This document shows, piece by piece, positions 22,330 through 30,701 of a DNA stretch of 33,062 nt. Source of the stretch: Pseudomonadota bacterium (GTDB lineage Bacteria > Pseudomonadota > Gammaproteobacteria > Steroidobacterales > Steroidobacteraceae); assembly GCA_003242685.1 (NCBI GenBank), contig QGVD01000042.1:1-33062 (forward strand), read 5' to 3'. Under the pieces are notes generated by a model, which had not been told where the DNA came from, searched no databases, and saw nothing but the letters and a program-made list of their open reading frames with translations. Position numbers and translations under genes: made by a program. Within the stretch, counting starts at the first letter, position 1. Every line of letters begins with the position of its first letter.

Positions 22330-23064
22330 ATGAGACCACGCATCGAACGTGGCAACGGCGTCACGCGCTACCTCCAGCTCTACGCGGTGCTCTCGAGAGC
22401 GCTCTCGGACGGCACCATCGATCCGGGCAGCCCGCTGCCGAGCGAGCCGGAGCTCGTGCGCAGGTACCGGCTGTCGCGCACCACGGTGCGTCGCGCGCTC
22501 GGCAGGCTCGAGCGGGAGGGGCGCATCGTCCGGCGCAGAGGAAGCGGCACCTTCGCTCTCTCGCGTCCGCAGCCCGACAAGGTGCGAATGCTCGACGGCT
22601 GCTGCCTCGAGGATCTGCGGCGGCTGGCCGAGCGCACCCGCGCCAGGCTGATCCAGTTCGAGCGGGTCGCGACGCCCGAGTTCGTGCGGCGCGTCTCGCC
22701 GGACTTCGGCGACCGAGCGCTCCTCATCCGCCGCATCCGCTCCTTCGGCGGCCAGCCTTTCCTGCTGTCGACCCATTACGTGCCCGAGCGGCTCGCGCAG
22801 CGTATCACCCGTACCCGCCTCGGCTCGAAACCGGTGCTGATGTATCTCCACGAGATCGGCGCGCATCCCGCGAAGGTCGAGCAGTTCACATCGGCGGTGG
22901 CCGCGGACGTGCTGGCCGCGCGTTACCTGCGAGTGGGGCCCGATACGCCGCTCGTGCGTGCGCGGCGGCTCGTCACCGACCGGCGCGGCCGACCCGTCGA
23001 GTTCCAGGAGCTCCTCGGCAGGCCCGACCTCTACGAGCAGCGGACGATGCTCGAGCTTCACTAG
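22330..23064 (+). CDS. GntR/HutC-family transcriptional regulator
   Basis: This is a 244-residue regulator. Residues about 14-78 form the GntR winged helix: PLPSEPELVRRYRLSRTTVR, then RALGRLEREGRIVRRRGSGT. Residues about 95-240 form a UTRA effector domain: LLIRRIRSFGGQPFLLSTHY, VPERLAQRI, and DTPLVRARRLVTDRRGRPVE near the end. This places it in the HutC/FarR branch. The inducer is not evident; the branch senses urocanate, sugars, fatty acids and others. The ATG at 22330 has AGGGGGG about six bases upstream. It converges on the YbaL-type antiporter gene with 31 bases between and has no obvious target operon nearby. Confidence 0.85.
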   Translation: MRPRIERGNGVTRYLQLYAVLSRALSDGTIDPGSPLPSEPELVRRYRLSRTTVRRALGRLEREGRIVRRRGSGTFALSRPQPDKVRMLDGCCLEDLRRLAERTRARLIQFERVATPEFVRRVSPDFGDRALLIRRIRSFGGQPFLLSTHYVPERLAQRITRTRLGSKPVLMYLHEIGAHPAKVEQFTSAVAADVLAARYLRVGPDTPLVRARRLVTDRRGRPVEFQELLGRPDLYEQRTMLELH

Positions 23065-23095
23065 CCGGGCGGCACCGCATCGCCGGGCCGGCGCT

Positions 23096-24859
23096 TCAGG
23101 TTCCCTCCGAGCTCACCTGCGCGCCGCGGGCCTGGTTGACGGCGAGCCGCGCGCGGTCGCGCGGCACACCGAGGCTGCAGAGCGTGTACTCGAGCATGCT
23201 CATGGCGAGCTCGCGCTCGCCCATGACGACGCGTCCGACGCGCTGGCTCTCGAGATGCCTGAGCTCCGCTTCGCTGTGCGTGCGCACGACGACGTCGACA
23301 CCGGGGTTCGCAGCCCTCGCGATCTCGAGGATGCGCCGGGCCTGGAAGCCGTCGGGCGTCGCGATGACCAGGAGCTTCGCGCCCGCGACGCCGGCCGCGG
23401 CAAGCACTCCGGGTGCGCTCGCGTCTCCGTAGACGACCGGCACACCCCTCGCCTGCAGCTCGTCGAGAACGCGGCGATCGCGCTCGACCACCACGAAGGG
23501 AAAGCCGTGCTGTTCCAGCGCCGGCCCGATGGCACTGCCGACGCGGCCGTACCCGACCAGGATGGCGTGATCCCGGAGCTTCCCCTTCTTTCCGACGGGA
23601 GCCACGAGCTCGGGCTCGGTCGAGGGATCGAGGCGCGCGAGCAGCTTCGGATGGCGCCGGAGCCAGGCCATGATCGGACCGATACCCGCGAAGGCCACCG
23701 GATTGAGCGTGATCGAGAGCAGCGCGCCGGCGAGGATGAGGTCGCGACCTTCCGCCGGCAGCAGGCCGAGCGTGACGCCGAGGCCCGCGAGGATGAACGA
23801 GAACTCACCGATCTGCGCGAGACTCGCCGAAACCGTGAGCGCCGTGCTCACGGGGTAGCGGAAGGCGAGCACGATGAGAAAGGCCGCCACCGACTTGCCG
23901 ACCATGATGATCGCGATCACCGCCAGGACCGCGAGCGGCTCGCGCAGCACGATCGACGGATCGAACAGCATGCCCACCGAGACGAAGAACAGGACCGCGA
24001 ACGCGTCCTGCAGCGGCAGCGAATCCGCGCCCGCCTGATGGCTGAGATCCGACTCGCTGAGAATCACGCCGGCGAAGAACGCGCCGAGCGCGAACGACAC
24101 GCCGAACAGCTGCGCCGAACCGTAGGCGATGCCGAGCGCGACGGCGAGCACCGCCAGCGTGAAGAGCTCACGCGAGCCCGTGCGCGCGACCTGCATCAGG
24201 AGCCACGGCACCACGCGCATGCCGACCACGAGTGCGATGCCGACGAAGAGCGCCACCTTGGCCATGGTGAGCGCCAGCGCGACGGCGACGTTGTCCTGTG
24301 CGACGTGACCCGCCAGACCCTTCGGCGTGCCGCCGAGCGACTCGGCGAGCGCCGGCAGGAGAACCAGGGCCAGCACCATCGCCACGTCTTCCACGATGAG
24401 CCAGCCGATGGCGATGCGGCCTTCGGGTGAGTGCAGAGCGTTGCGCTGTTCCAGGGCACGCAGGAGCACCACCGTGCTCGCGACCGACAGCGACAGACCG
24501 AACACGATGGCGGCACCGAGCCCCCAGTCCCACGTGTAGGCGATCGCTGCGCCGATGGCGGTTGCCGTGACGATCTGGGCGATCGCGCCCGGCAGTGCGA
24601 TGCGGCGTACGGCCATCAGGTCGGGAATCGAGAAGTGCAGACCGACGCCGAACATCAGCAGGATCACGCCGATCTCGGCGAGCTGCTGGGCGAGCCCGGT
24701 ATCGGCGACGAACCCCGGGGTGAAGGGGCCGATCAGCACGCCCGCGACGAGATACCCGACGAGCGGCGGCAGCCGCAGACGGGTCGCGACGAATCCGAGT
24801 CCGAATGCCAGCACGAAAGCCGCTGCGATCGTTGCGATCAACGCGGTCTCATGCGGCAT
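23096..24859 (-). CDS. ybaL: YbaL-type cation:proton antiporter (CPA2) with TrkA-N domain
   Basis: This 587-residue inner-membrane protein exchanges a monovalent cation (probably K+ or Na+) for protons. Residues about 5-385 hold about 12 membrane helices with family motifs LVGYLVAGVLIGPFTPGFV, LMFGVGLHFSIPDLMAV, STVVLLRALEQRN and GWLIVEDVAMVL. Residues about 415-535 are a TrkA-N/RCK domain with a dinucleotide-binding loop HAILVGYGRVGSAIG. The C-terminal VVMGERELAMSMLEYTL matches the end of E. coli YbaL (558 aa). The ATG at 24859 has AGGAG eight bases upstream. It converges with the GntR gene. KefB/KefC are more distant relatives; the match to YbaL is closer along the whole chain. Confidence 0.9.
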   Translation of the reverse strand: MPHETALIATIAAAFVLAFGLGFVATRLRLPPLVGYLVAGVLIGPFTPGFVADTGLAQQLAEIGVILLMFGVGLHFSIPDLMAVRRIALPGAIAQIVTATAIGAAIAYTWDWGLGAAIVFGLSLSVASTVVLLRALEQRNALHSPEGRIAIGWLIVEDVAMVLALVLLPALAESLGGTPKGLAGHVAQDNVAVALALTMAKVALFVGIALVVGMRVVPWLLMQVARTGSRELFTLAVLAVALGIAYGSAQLFGVSFALGAFFAGVILSESDLSHQAGADSLPLQDAFAVLFFVSVGMLFDPSIVLREPLAVLAVIAIIMVGKSVAAFLIVLAFRYPVSTALTVSASLAQIGEFSFILAGLGVTLGLLPAEGRDLILAGALLSITLNPVAFAGIGPIMAWLRRHPKLLARLDPSTEPELVAPVGKKGKLRDHAILVGYGRVGSAIGPALEQHGFPFVVVERDRRVLDELQARGVPVVYGDASAPGVLAAAGVAGAKLLVIATPDGFQARRILEIARAANPGVDVVVRTHSEAELRHLESQRVGRVVMGERELAMSMLEYTLCSLGVPRDRARLAVNQARGAQVSSEGT

Positions 24860-25428
24860 CGATGTCTCCTGTGTGAAACGGTCGCGAAAACGAACATGCC
24901 GGAGCGCTGCCCCCGCCTGCTCCGCGGCGTGGGCAGTCCGCTGCGCGTCGAGACGGATGCGGCCCGGGCGGCCGAGATTCTAGCCGTGCTCGAGTCACCG
25001 GCGCAGAACGAATGCACGTTCCGGGCACGGTGCTTGCGTCGTGGGGAACCGCCGGACGCCCTCCGGATCCCCCTGAGAAGGCTACGGCGCGGGAGAAGAA
25101 TCTGAAACCGCAGACAACAAGGTCTCAGACCGCCGTGCGAGCGCGCGAACTCCTCACATTGACGATCATGACCCTGTGTGCTTCGGCTGCATCCGGACTG
25201 CTCGTTCGATGCGCACTCGGCCCCGAGCCGCTGGAGCTGGCCGCCGCTTCGAACCCGCCGCCCGATCTCTCGGGTCCGGTCGGCGCGCAACCGCTCGACA
25301 CCCCGGTCGATGCCGTCGTCGTGCGCGAGAACGGCAACGCCCTCTGAACGGCCCCTTGAGGCGGGCCCGCGGTTCGCGGCGAAGTGTACGAATGACAATC
25401 CCGGCGCCGCGCTACACGTTGAAATGCG
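24860..25428. other. 569-base region with one doubtful small gene
   Basis: This stretch separates the divergently read antiporter (5' end) from the 3' end of ychF. It should hold the antiporter promoter; a TAGAAT on the minus strand at 24977-24982 could be its -10, but no matching -35 was seen. A short palindrome GGTCTCAGACC lies at 25120-25130 and a small GC hairpin at 25367-25379. One 70-codon open frame is listed separately. Nothing else was recognised. Confidence 0.5.
25135..25347 (+). CDS. Doubtful small exported protein, 70 aa
   Basis: This is an open frame from GTG at 25135, or ATG at 25168, to TGA at 25347. It begins with basic residues and a hydrophobic stretch (LLTLTIMTLCASAASGLLV) that could be a signal peptide or membrane anchor, and then has a Pro-rich tail (NPPPDLSGPVGAQPLD). 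Codon third positions are mostly G or C in the second half, as in real genes here. The ribosome binding site is weak. I do not recognise the product and it may not be a gene. Confidence 0.3.
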   Translation: MRARELLTLTIMTLCASAASGLLVRCALGPEPLELAAASNPPPDLSGPVGAQPLDTPVDAVVVRENGNAL

Positions 25429-25440
25429 CTACACGTTGAA
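25409..25440. repeat. Tandem duplication of the last codons and stop of ychF
   Basis: GCGCTACACGTTGAA occurs at 25409-25423 and again at 25426-25440 with a 2-base spacer. On the minus strand this repeats the codons for Phe-Asn-Val plus TAG of ychF directly behind the real stop. It looks like a slippage duplication. Confidence 0.8.
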
Positions 25441-26520
25441 GCGGAAGTGCATCACGTCGCCCTCGCGGACGACGTAGTCCTTGCCTTCCAGCCGGAGCTT
25501 GCCCGCCTCGCGCGCACCGGCTTCTCCGCGGTGTGCGATGAAATCCTCGAATGAGATGACCTCGGCGCGGATGAAGCCGCGCTCGAAGTCGGTGTGGATC
25601 ACACCTGCCGCCTGAGGCGCAGTGGCGCCCGCACGCACCGTCCATGCGCGCACTTCCTTGGGGCCCGCAGTGAAGAAGGTTAGGAGTCCCAGCAGCCGGT
25701 ACGCGGCGCGGATCACGCGATTGAGGCCCGGCTCCTCGAGCCCGAGCTCGCGCAGAAACTCGGCACGATCCGCCTCGTCGAGCTGCGCGATCTCGGCCTC
25801 GATGGCCGCGCACACCGGAACCACCTCGGCGCCTTCGGCGGCCGCGTACTTCTGCAGAGCTTCGAGATGCGGATTGCCGGTGAATCCGTTCTCGTCGACG
25901 TTGGCGACGTACATGACCGGCTTGGCCGTGAGCAGATGCAGCTCGCGCAGATCGCGCCGTTCCTCGTCGGTCAGCGCGAGCGCGCGCACGGGGCGAGCCT
26001 CGTCAAGGTGACGCTTCACGCGCTCGAAGAGGTCGCGCCGGCGCAGAGCGTCCTTGTCGCCGCTCTTCGCGGCGCGCGCCGCGCGGTCGAGCGCCTTCTC
26101 GACGGTAGCGAGGTCCGCGAGCGCGAGCTCGGTGTCGATCGTCGCGACGTCCGAGAGCGGATCGACGCGACCCGCGACGTGCACGATGTCGTCGTTCTCG
26201 AAGCAGCGCACGACGTGTGCGATGGCGTCGACTTCCCGGATGTGGGCGAGGAACTGGTTGCCGAGGCCCTCGCCCTGCGAGGCGCCCGCGACGAGGCCTG
26301 CGATGTCCACGAACTCGACGGTCGTGGGCACGATCTTCTCGGGCCGGACGATCTCGGCGAGCTGCTCGAGGCGCGGATCCGGCACCGGCACGACGCCGAC
26401 GTTCGGATCGATGGTGCAGAAGGGATAGTTCTCCGCCGCGATCTGCGCGCGCGTGAGTGCGTTGAAGAGAGTCGACTTGCCGACGTTCGGCAGGCCGACG
26501 ATGCCGCATTTGATGCCCAT
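25429..26520 (-). CDS. ychF: Redox-regulated ATPase YchF (Obg-like)
   Basis: This 363-residue protein is a universally conserved P-loop ATPase of the Obg family that binds ribosomes and takes part in stress and translation control. The sequence has the Walker A GLPNVGKST, VDIAGL with the DxxG motif and NVDE in place of the GTP-specific NKxD, which explains the preference for ATP. The C-terminal TGS domain includes TFFTAGPKEVRAWTV, and the protein ends KDYVVREGDVMHFRFNV, matching E. coli exactly in style and length (363 aa). The ATG at 26520 is the family start, although its ribosome binding site is weak. It is last in the conserved lolB-ispE-prs-rplY-pth-ychF block, 48 bases after pth. Confidence 0.96.
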   Translation of the reverse strand: MGIKCGIVGLPNVGKSTLFNALTRAQIAAENYPFCTIDPNVGVVPVPDPRLEQLAEIVRPEKIVPTTVEFVDIAGLVAGASQGEGLGNQFLAHIREVDAIAHVVRCFENDDIVHVAGRVDPLSDVATIDTELALADLATVEKALDRAARAAKSGDKDALRRRDLFERVKRHLDEARPVRALALTDEERRDLRELHLLTAKPVMYVANVDENGFTGNPHLEALQKYAAAEGAEVVPVCAAIEAEIAQLDEADRAEFLRELGLEEPGLNRVIRAAYRLLGLLTFFTAGPKEVRAWTVRAGATAPQAAGVIHTDFERGFIRAEVISFEDFIAHRGEAGAREAGKLRLEGKDYVVREGDVMHFRFNV

Positions 26521-26568
26521 GAGAATGCCCGGAAGTCCGTACGGTCGGAGTATGGAGCGCGCGAACCG

Positions 26569-27171
26569 TCAGGCTTCGCTCACCCGGGGAGGCTCGCGCG
26601 AGTGCAGCAGGTTCATCGCCTTCTGCGAACCCTGCTCGAGGAATACCGGTATCACGTCCGCCGCGGCGTGAATCGCCTCCTCGATGAGGCGCTCCTCTTC
26701 CGCCGGAGGACGCGTGAGCACGTAGTCGACGCCCTCGCCCTTGACGCCGGGGCGGCCGATGCCGATGCGGATGCGCCAGACCCGCTCGCCCACGTGCGCG
26801 ATGACGTCACGGATACCGTTGTGCCCGGCGTGGCTCCCGCCCTGCTTGAGCCGCACCACGCCCGGCGGGAAGTCCAGCTCGTCGTAGGCGACCAGGATCT
26901 CGGAAGGCTCCACCTTGTAGAAGCTCGCGACGCTGCGCACCGGACCGCCGCTGCGGTTCATGTACGACATCGGCTTCACGAGCCACAGCTCGGCATTGCC
27001 GATCCGGGCGCGCGCCAGATCGGCCTGATGCCGCGGCTCGTTCCGGAAGCTCGCTCCGTATCGGCGCGCGAGCTCGTCCACGAACCAGAAGCCGGCGTTG
27101 TGCCGCGTGCGCGCGTACTGCGCCCCGGGGTTGCCGAGGCCGACGATGATCCTGAGTGATTCGCCGGGCAT
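26569..27171 (-). CDS. pth: Peptidyl-tRNA hydrolase
   Basis: This 200-residue enzyme frees tRNA from peptides dropped during translation. Catalytic and binding residues are all in place: VGLGNPG, RHNAGFWFVDELA with the catalytic H24, KPMSYMNRSG, AYDELDFPPG with its Asp, and GSHAGHNGIRD with the conserved Asn. Length and order match E. coli Pth (194 aa). The ATG at 27171 fits the family N-terminus. It lies between rplY and ychF on the same strand, the order known from Pseudomonas. The hairpin upstream, after rplY, suggests partly separate transcription. Confidence 0.96.
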   Translation of the reverse strand: MPGESLRIIVGLGNPGAQYARTRHNAGFWFVDELARRYGASFRNEPRHQADLARARIGNAELWLVKPMSYMNRSGGPVRSVASFYKVEPSEILVAYDELDFPPGVVRLKQGGSHAGHNGIRDVIAHVGERVWRIRIGIGRPGVKGEGVDYVLTRPPAEEERLIEEAIHAAADVIPVFLEQGSQKAMNLLHSREPPRVSEA

Positions 27172-27193
27172 GGGTGGAGTCTAGCGTTCGCAG

Positions 27194-27222
27194 GAATGAC
27201 AAGGGCCGCCTCGGGGCGGCCC
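27194..27222 (-). terminator. Likely terminator or attenuator after rplY
   Basis: GGGCCGCC (27203-27210) and GGCGGCCC (27215-27222) form a perfect 8-bp stem with a TCGG loop, 25 bases after the rplY stop. On the minus strand it is followed by TTGTCATTCC, a weak T-tract. It lies between rplY and pth, so it may only partly stop transcription. Confidence 0.55.
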
Positions 27223-27247
27223 CTGTCCGATGATGGCGTACAGCCCG

Positions 27248-27943
27248 TTACTTCTTGCCGCCGCCTTCCTTCTTGGCAGCACCGCCACCCGCCTCCTTCT
27301 CGGCGGCGGCCGGAGCTGCTGCAGCGGCCTCCGCGCCCTCCGCCGCGGCAGCTTCCTCCGCCTCGGCAGTGCGCGGGCTGTGGATCGAGACGACCGGTGT
27401 GTTCCTGCCCTGCTTGAGCTCCGGGATCGTGACACCCGGCGGCAGCGGGATGTCGGAGAGGAACTTCGTCTCGTTGATGTTCATCTGCGACAGATCCACC
27501 TCGAGGTACTCGGGCAGATCCTTCGGCAGACACTCCACCTCGACCTCGGTGCGCACGCGCGTGAGGATGCCGCCCTGGAGCTTGACGCCCGGAGCGGTGT
27601 TCTCGTTGCGGAAGTGGATCGGCACCAGGAGGCGGATCGGCTCGTTCTCGAGGACCCGCTGCAGATCGACGTGCACGACGATGTTGCGGGCCGGGTGCAT
27701 CTGCACGTCCTTGACGACCGCCGGCAGCGACCGCTCGCCGATCCTGATCTGCACGATCGACGAATAGAACTGCTCCTTGTCGACCATCGTCAGCAGGTTC
27801 TGCTGATCGAGGATGAGGGGCTGCGGCGGCTCGTGCCCGCCGTAGAGGATGGCAGGGACCTTGCCCGCGCGACGCAGGCGGCGGCTCGCACCTTTGCCCT
27901 GCGTCTCACGGAGATCCGCGCCGATGACGAATGTCGTGCGCAT
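27248..27943 (-). CDS. rplY: 50S ribosomal protein L25, long CTC-type form
   Basis: This 231-residue protein binds 5S rRNA. The N-terminal L25 domain (about 1-90) has the typical RETQGKGASRRLRRAGKVPA and ILYGG. The CTC-type beta domain (about 100-185) includes FRNENTAPGVKLQGG and VEVECLPKDLPEYLEVDLS. The last 40 residues are a low-complexity Ala/Glu tail that ends in Gly/Lys (KKEGGGKK), as in many proteobacterial long L25 proteins. The ATG at 27943 has AAGGAG eight bases upstream. It lies 69 bases after prs and before pth in the conserved cluster. Confidence 0.95.
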   Translation of the reverse strand: MRTTFVIGADLRETQGKGASRRLRRAGKVPAILYGGHEPPQPLILDQQNLLTMVDKEQFYSSIVQIRIGERSLPAVVKDVQMHPARNIVVHVDLQRVLENEPIRLLVPIHFRNENTAPGVKLQGGILTRVRTEVEVECLPKDLPEYLEVDLSQMNINETKFLSDIPLPPGVTIPELKQGRNTPVVSIHSPRTAEAEEAAAAEGAEAAAAAPAAAEKEAGGGAAKKEGGGKK

Positions 27944-28012
27944 CGATGTCTCCTTGCTTGCTGATGAAGGCGCGCAGGACCTGCGACCAGCCCGGCGCGC
28001 CGCCCGGAAAAC

Positions 28013-28969
28013 TCAATCCACGTAGAGCGAGCTGACCGACTCTTCGTCGCGGATGCGGCGGATCGTCTCGGCGAGCAGCCCCGCCACCGAAAGCTGCCGG
28101 ATGCGGCCGCAGCGCTTCGCGTCCTCGCGCAGCGGAATCGTGTCGGTCACCACGAGCTCGTCGAGCTCCGACTGCGAGATGCGCTCCACCGCGTTGCCCG
28201 ACAGCACCGGATGGGTGATGTAGGCGACGACCTTCACGGCGCCCGCGTTCTTGAGCGCCTGCGCGGCCTGGCACAGCGTGCCCGCCGTATCCACCATGTC
28301 GTCGACGAGGATGCAGGTGCGGCCCGCCACCTCGCCGATGATGTTCATGACCTGCGACTCGTTCGGACGCGGCCGCCGCTTGTCGATGATGGCGAGCTCC
28401 GCGTCGTCGAGACGCTTGGCGATGGCACGCGCGCGGGCGACGCCGCCCACGTCGGGCGAGACCACCACCGGCTTCTGGTATCCCTGGCGCCACGCGTCGC
28501 CGAGCAGCACGGGCGAGGCGTACACGTTGTCGACCGGGATGTCGAAGAAGCCCTGGATCTGGTCCGCGTGCAGATCGACGGTGAGCAGCCGGTCGACGCC
28601 TGCACCCACGATCATGTTCGCGACGAGCTTCGCGGTGATCGCCGAGCGCGTGGCGCGCGGGCGGCGATCCTGACGCGAATAGCCCATGTAGGGCATCACC
28701 GCCGTGATGCGCGCGGCCGATGCCCTGCGGCACGCGTCGATCATCACGAGCAGCTCCATGAGATTGTCGTTGGCCGGCGGGCAGGTCGACTGGATGATGA
28801 AGACGTCGCGGCCGCGAACGTTCTCCATGATCTCGATGTTGACCTCGCCGTCGCTGAAGCGGCCGACGTAGGCACGCCCGAGCGGCATCATCAGATTGCG
28901 GGCGATGTCCTGCGCCAATGCCGGAGTCGCGTTTCCGGCAAACAGAGCCATCGATTCGGCCGTCTTCAC
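28013..28969 (-). CDS. prs: Ribose-phosphate pyrophosphokinase (PRPP synthase)
   Basis: This 318-residue enzyme makes PRPP from ribose 5-phosphate and ATP for nucleotide, His and Trp synthesis. It shows MALFAGNATPALAQ, GRFSDGEVNIEI, YSRQDRR (ATP site), VDLHADQIQGFFD, SPDVGGVARARAIAK, and the PRPP-binding CILVDDMVDTAGTL. It matches E. coli Prs (315 aa) along its whole length. The GTG at 28969 is preferred because GAGG lies seven bases upstream; ATG at 28951 would give 312 aa and has a poorer site. It lies 60 bases after tRNA-Gln on the same strand, as in Pseudomonas, and the two may share a transcript. Confidence 0.95.
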   Translation of the reverse strand: MKTAESMALFAGNATPALAQDIARNLMMPLGRAYVGRFSDGEVNIEIMENVRGRDVFIIQSTCPPANDNLMELLVMIDACRRASAARITAVMPYMGYSRQDRRPRATRSAITAKLVANMIVGAGVDRLLTVDLHADQIQGFFDIPVDNVYASPVLLGDAWRQGYQKPVVVSPDVGGVARARAIAKRLDDAELAIIDKRRPRPNESQVMNIIGEVAGRTCILVDDMVDTAGTLCQAAQALKNAGAVKVVAYITHPVLSGNAVERISQSELDELVVTDTIPLREDAKRCGRIRQLSVAGLLAETIRRIRDEESVSSLYVD

Positions 28970-29029
28970 CGCCCGTCCTCTTCTCTCACGATGCTTGACC
29001 CCCACAGCCGTGCGGAGCCACGGCAGACA

Positions 29030-29104
29030 TGGCTGGGGTGGAAGGATTCGAACCTCCGAATGGCGGGATCAAAACCCGCTGCCTTACCACTTGGCGACAC
29101 CCCA
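29030..29104 (-). tRNA. tRNA-Gln (UUG)
   Basis: The 75-base cloverleaf includes encoded CCA. The acceptor stem is TGGGGTG/CACCCCA with a G discriminator, the D-arm has GCCAAGTGGTAAGGC, the anticodon loop is TTTTGAT (anticodon TTG), and the T-arm is GGAGG-TTCGAAT-CCTTC (one G-T pair). It closely matches E. coli tRNA-Gln. It lies between ispE and prs, a position also known in Pseudomonas. Confidence 0.95.
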
Positions 29105-29164
29105 GCACCGGACAACCGGCGTTGCGCAGCAGGCGACCACGATGCACCGGTTCGCGCGCCGATG

Positions 29165-30061
29165 TTAGCCGTCGGCGAACGACGATCGAAGCTTTTCGTG
29201 TACCGGCGAGACGTCGAGGCCCCGGGCGACGAAGCTCCGCCAGCGCTCCGGCACCTGATCCGCGATGCGCTGCGCCTCGTCGCGGCTCGCGAAAGCGGCG
29301 AAGAGACACGAGCCCGTCCCCGTGAGCCGCGCCGGTGCATGCTGCGCGAGCCAGTCGAGCGCCATGCCCACTTCCGGCCAGCGCGCACGCACCACCGCCT
29401 CGCAATCGTTGCGCCCGCCCGATTGAAAAAAGGCGCGTATTGTGATGAGGGGGGAATTTCGTGTCAATTCAGGAGCCTGGAACACATCCCGGGTGGGAAT
29501 GGAGACTCCGGGATGCACGATGACGTACCAGCGCGCGGGGAGCTCCACCGGCGTCAGCCGCTCGCCGAGACCCTCCGCCCAGGCGGACCGCCCGCCGAGA
29601 AAGACCGGCACGTCGGCGCCGAGCCCGAGGCCCAGCTTCGCGAGAGCCGCCTCGTCGAGTCCCGTGCCCCACAGACGGTTGAGCGCCAGCAGTACCGTCG
29701 CCGCGTCCGAGCTCCCGCCGCCCAGCCCGCCGCCCATCGGGATGCGCTTGATTACCCGCAGCGTCGCACCGAGCCGGGTGCCGGTCGCCGCCTGCAGCGC
29801 ACGCGCCGCACGGACCGCGAGATCGGCCTCTTCGGGCACCTCCGGCGGACCCTCGCGGCGCTCGATCAGCCCGTCGTCGCGAACCGTAATGCCGATCGTG
29901 TCGCACAGGTCCACGAGCTGGAACACGGTCTGCAGCTCGTGATAGCCGTCCGGACGGCGCCCGGTGACGTGCAGGAAGAGATTGAGCTTCGCGGGCGCAG
30001 GCCACAGCGTCTCGCCCGGCCCGGCCCCGATTTCTCCGGGCTCTGTACGCGCCGTCGTCAT
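29165..30061 (-). CDS. ispE: 4-diphosphocytidyl-2-C-methyl-D-erythritol kinase
   Basis: This 298-residue GHMP kinase phosphorylates CDP-ME in the MEP route to isoprenoids. It has WPAPAKLNLFLHVTGRRPDGYHEL with the catalytic Lys (K25), the glycine-rich ATP loop PMGGGLGGGSSDAAT and LGADVPVFLGG with the catalytic Asp. A late LTGTGSCLFAAF glycine motif is also present. It is slightly longer than E. coli IspE (283 aa) through an N-terminal extension of about 15 residues. The ATG at 30061 overlaps the lolB stop as ATGA, so translation is probably coupled. The order lolB-ispE-tRNA-Gln-prs is the conserved one. Confidence 0.95.
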   Translation of the reverse strand: MTTARTEPGEIGAGPGETLWPAPAKLNLFLHVTGRRPDGYHELQTVFQLVDLCDTIGITVRDDGLIERREGPPEVPEEADLAVRAARALQAATGTRLGATLRVIKRIPMGGGLGGGSSDAATVLLALNRLWGTGLDEAALAKLGLGLGADVPVFLGGRSAWAEGLGERLTPVELPARWYVIVHPGVSIPTRDVFQAPELTRNSPLITIRAFFQSGGRNDCEAVVRARWPEVGMALDWLAQHAPARLTGTGSCLFAAFASRDEAQRIADQVPERWRSFVARGLDVSPVHEKLRSSFADG

Positions 30062-30699
30062 GGCACTCCGGCTTCCCACTGATCGACGATCACCCGCACG
30101 CGCACGCCTTCACGCTGGAGCGTCATCCGCTGCGGCATCCAGCGTCCTGCGACGGGCGCGTACTGCCCGTAGGTGATCTGCCAGCCGTGCTGCTCGAGGC
30201 CCGCCAGGCGCTGCGCTTCGTCCAGAACCTCCTGCGCCGGTGCGGATGGATCCGGCACACCGAGAATCCAGTAACGCAGGCTCGCGAGCGGCGGATCGAA
30301 TCCGAGCTGCCTCTGCAGGGCCTCGGCCGCACTTTCGCGGTCGAAACGCTCGCCGCGCGACGTGACGACGACGAGCCCCTCGCCATCGCTCGTGACCTGC
30401 ACGCCGCCGACGCCGAGCGGTCCGTCGAGCGCGACGGCCGTCTGCGCGCCTTCCTGCTGCCATCGCAGACGGGCGTTGAAGCCCTCCTCGCCCGCTGCGA
30501 CGGCGACCCGGCCGCGAAACGCGAAGCGATCGAGCGTCTGCAGCTCCGCGCGGCGCTCTTCCCAGGGCTGCGTCGGCGGAAGTCGCTGCGGCACCGTCGG
30601 ACATCCGACGAGCCCGAGGAGCAGCACCATGAGCAGCGCATGCAGCGCGAGACGCGCCGGCCGGAATCCCGTGCCGTGCACGCGAAGAGCCGCCGTCAT
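30058..30699 (-). CDS. lolB: Outer-membrane lipoprotein insertion protein LolB
   Basis: This 213-residue lipoprotein receives lipoproteins from LolA and places them in the outer membrane. A signal peptide with a hydrophobic core ends in the lipobox LVGC (C33). The mature part has FAFRGRVAVAAGEEGFNARLRWQQ and later WILGVPDPSAPAQ, both typical of LolB. The ATG at 30699 is used here; a GTG two codons upstream (30705) would overlap the TPR gene stop as GTGA, the pattern seen twice at the left end of this window, and is an equally good start. It is coupled to ispE through an ATGA overlap. Confidence 0.9.
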   Translation of the reverse strand: MTAALRVHGTGFRPARLALHALLMVLLLGLVGCPTVPQRLPPTQPWEERRAELQTLDRFAFRGRVAVAAGEEGFNARLRWQQEGAQTAVALDGPLGVGGVQVTSDGEGLVVVTSRGERFDRESAAEALQRQLGFDPPLASLRYWILGVPDPSAPAQEVLDEAQRLAGLEQHGWQITYGQYAPVAGRWMPQRMTLQREGVRVRVIVDQWEAGVP

Positions 30700-30701
30700 C
30701 G

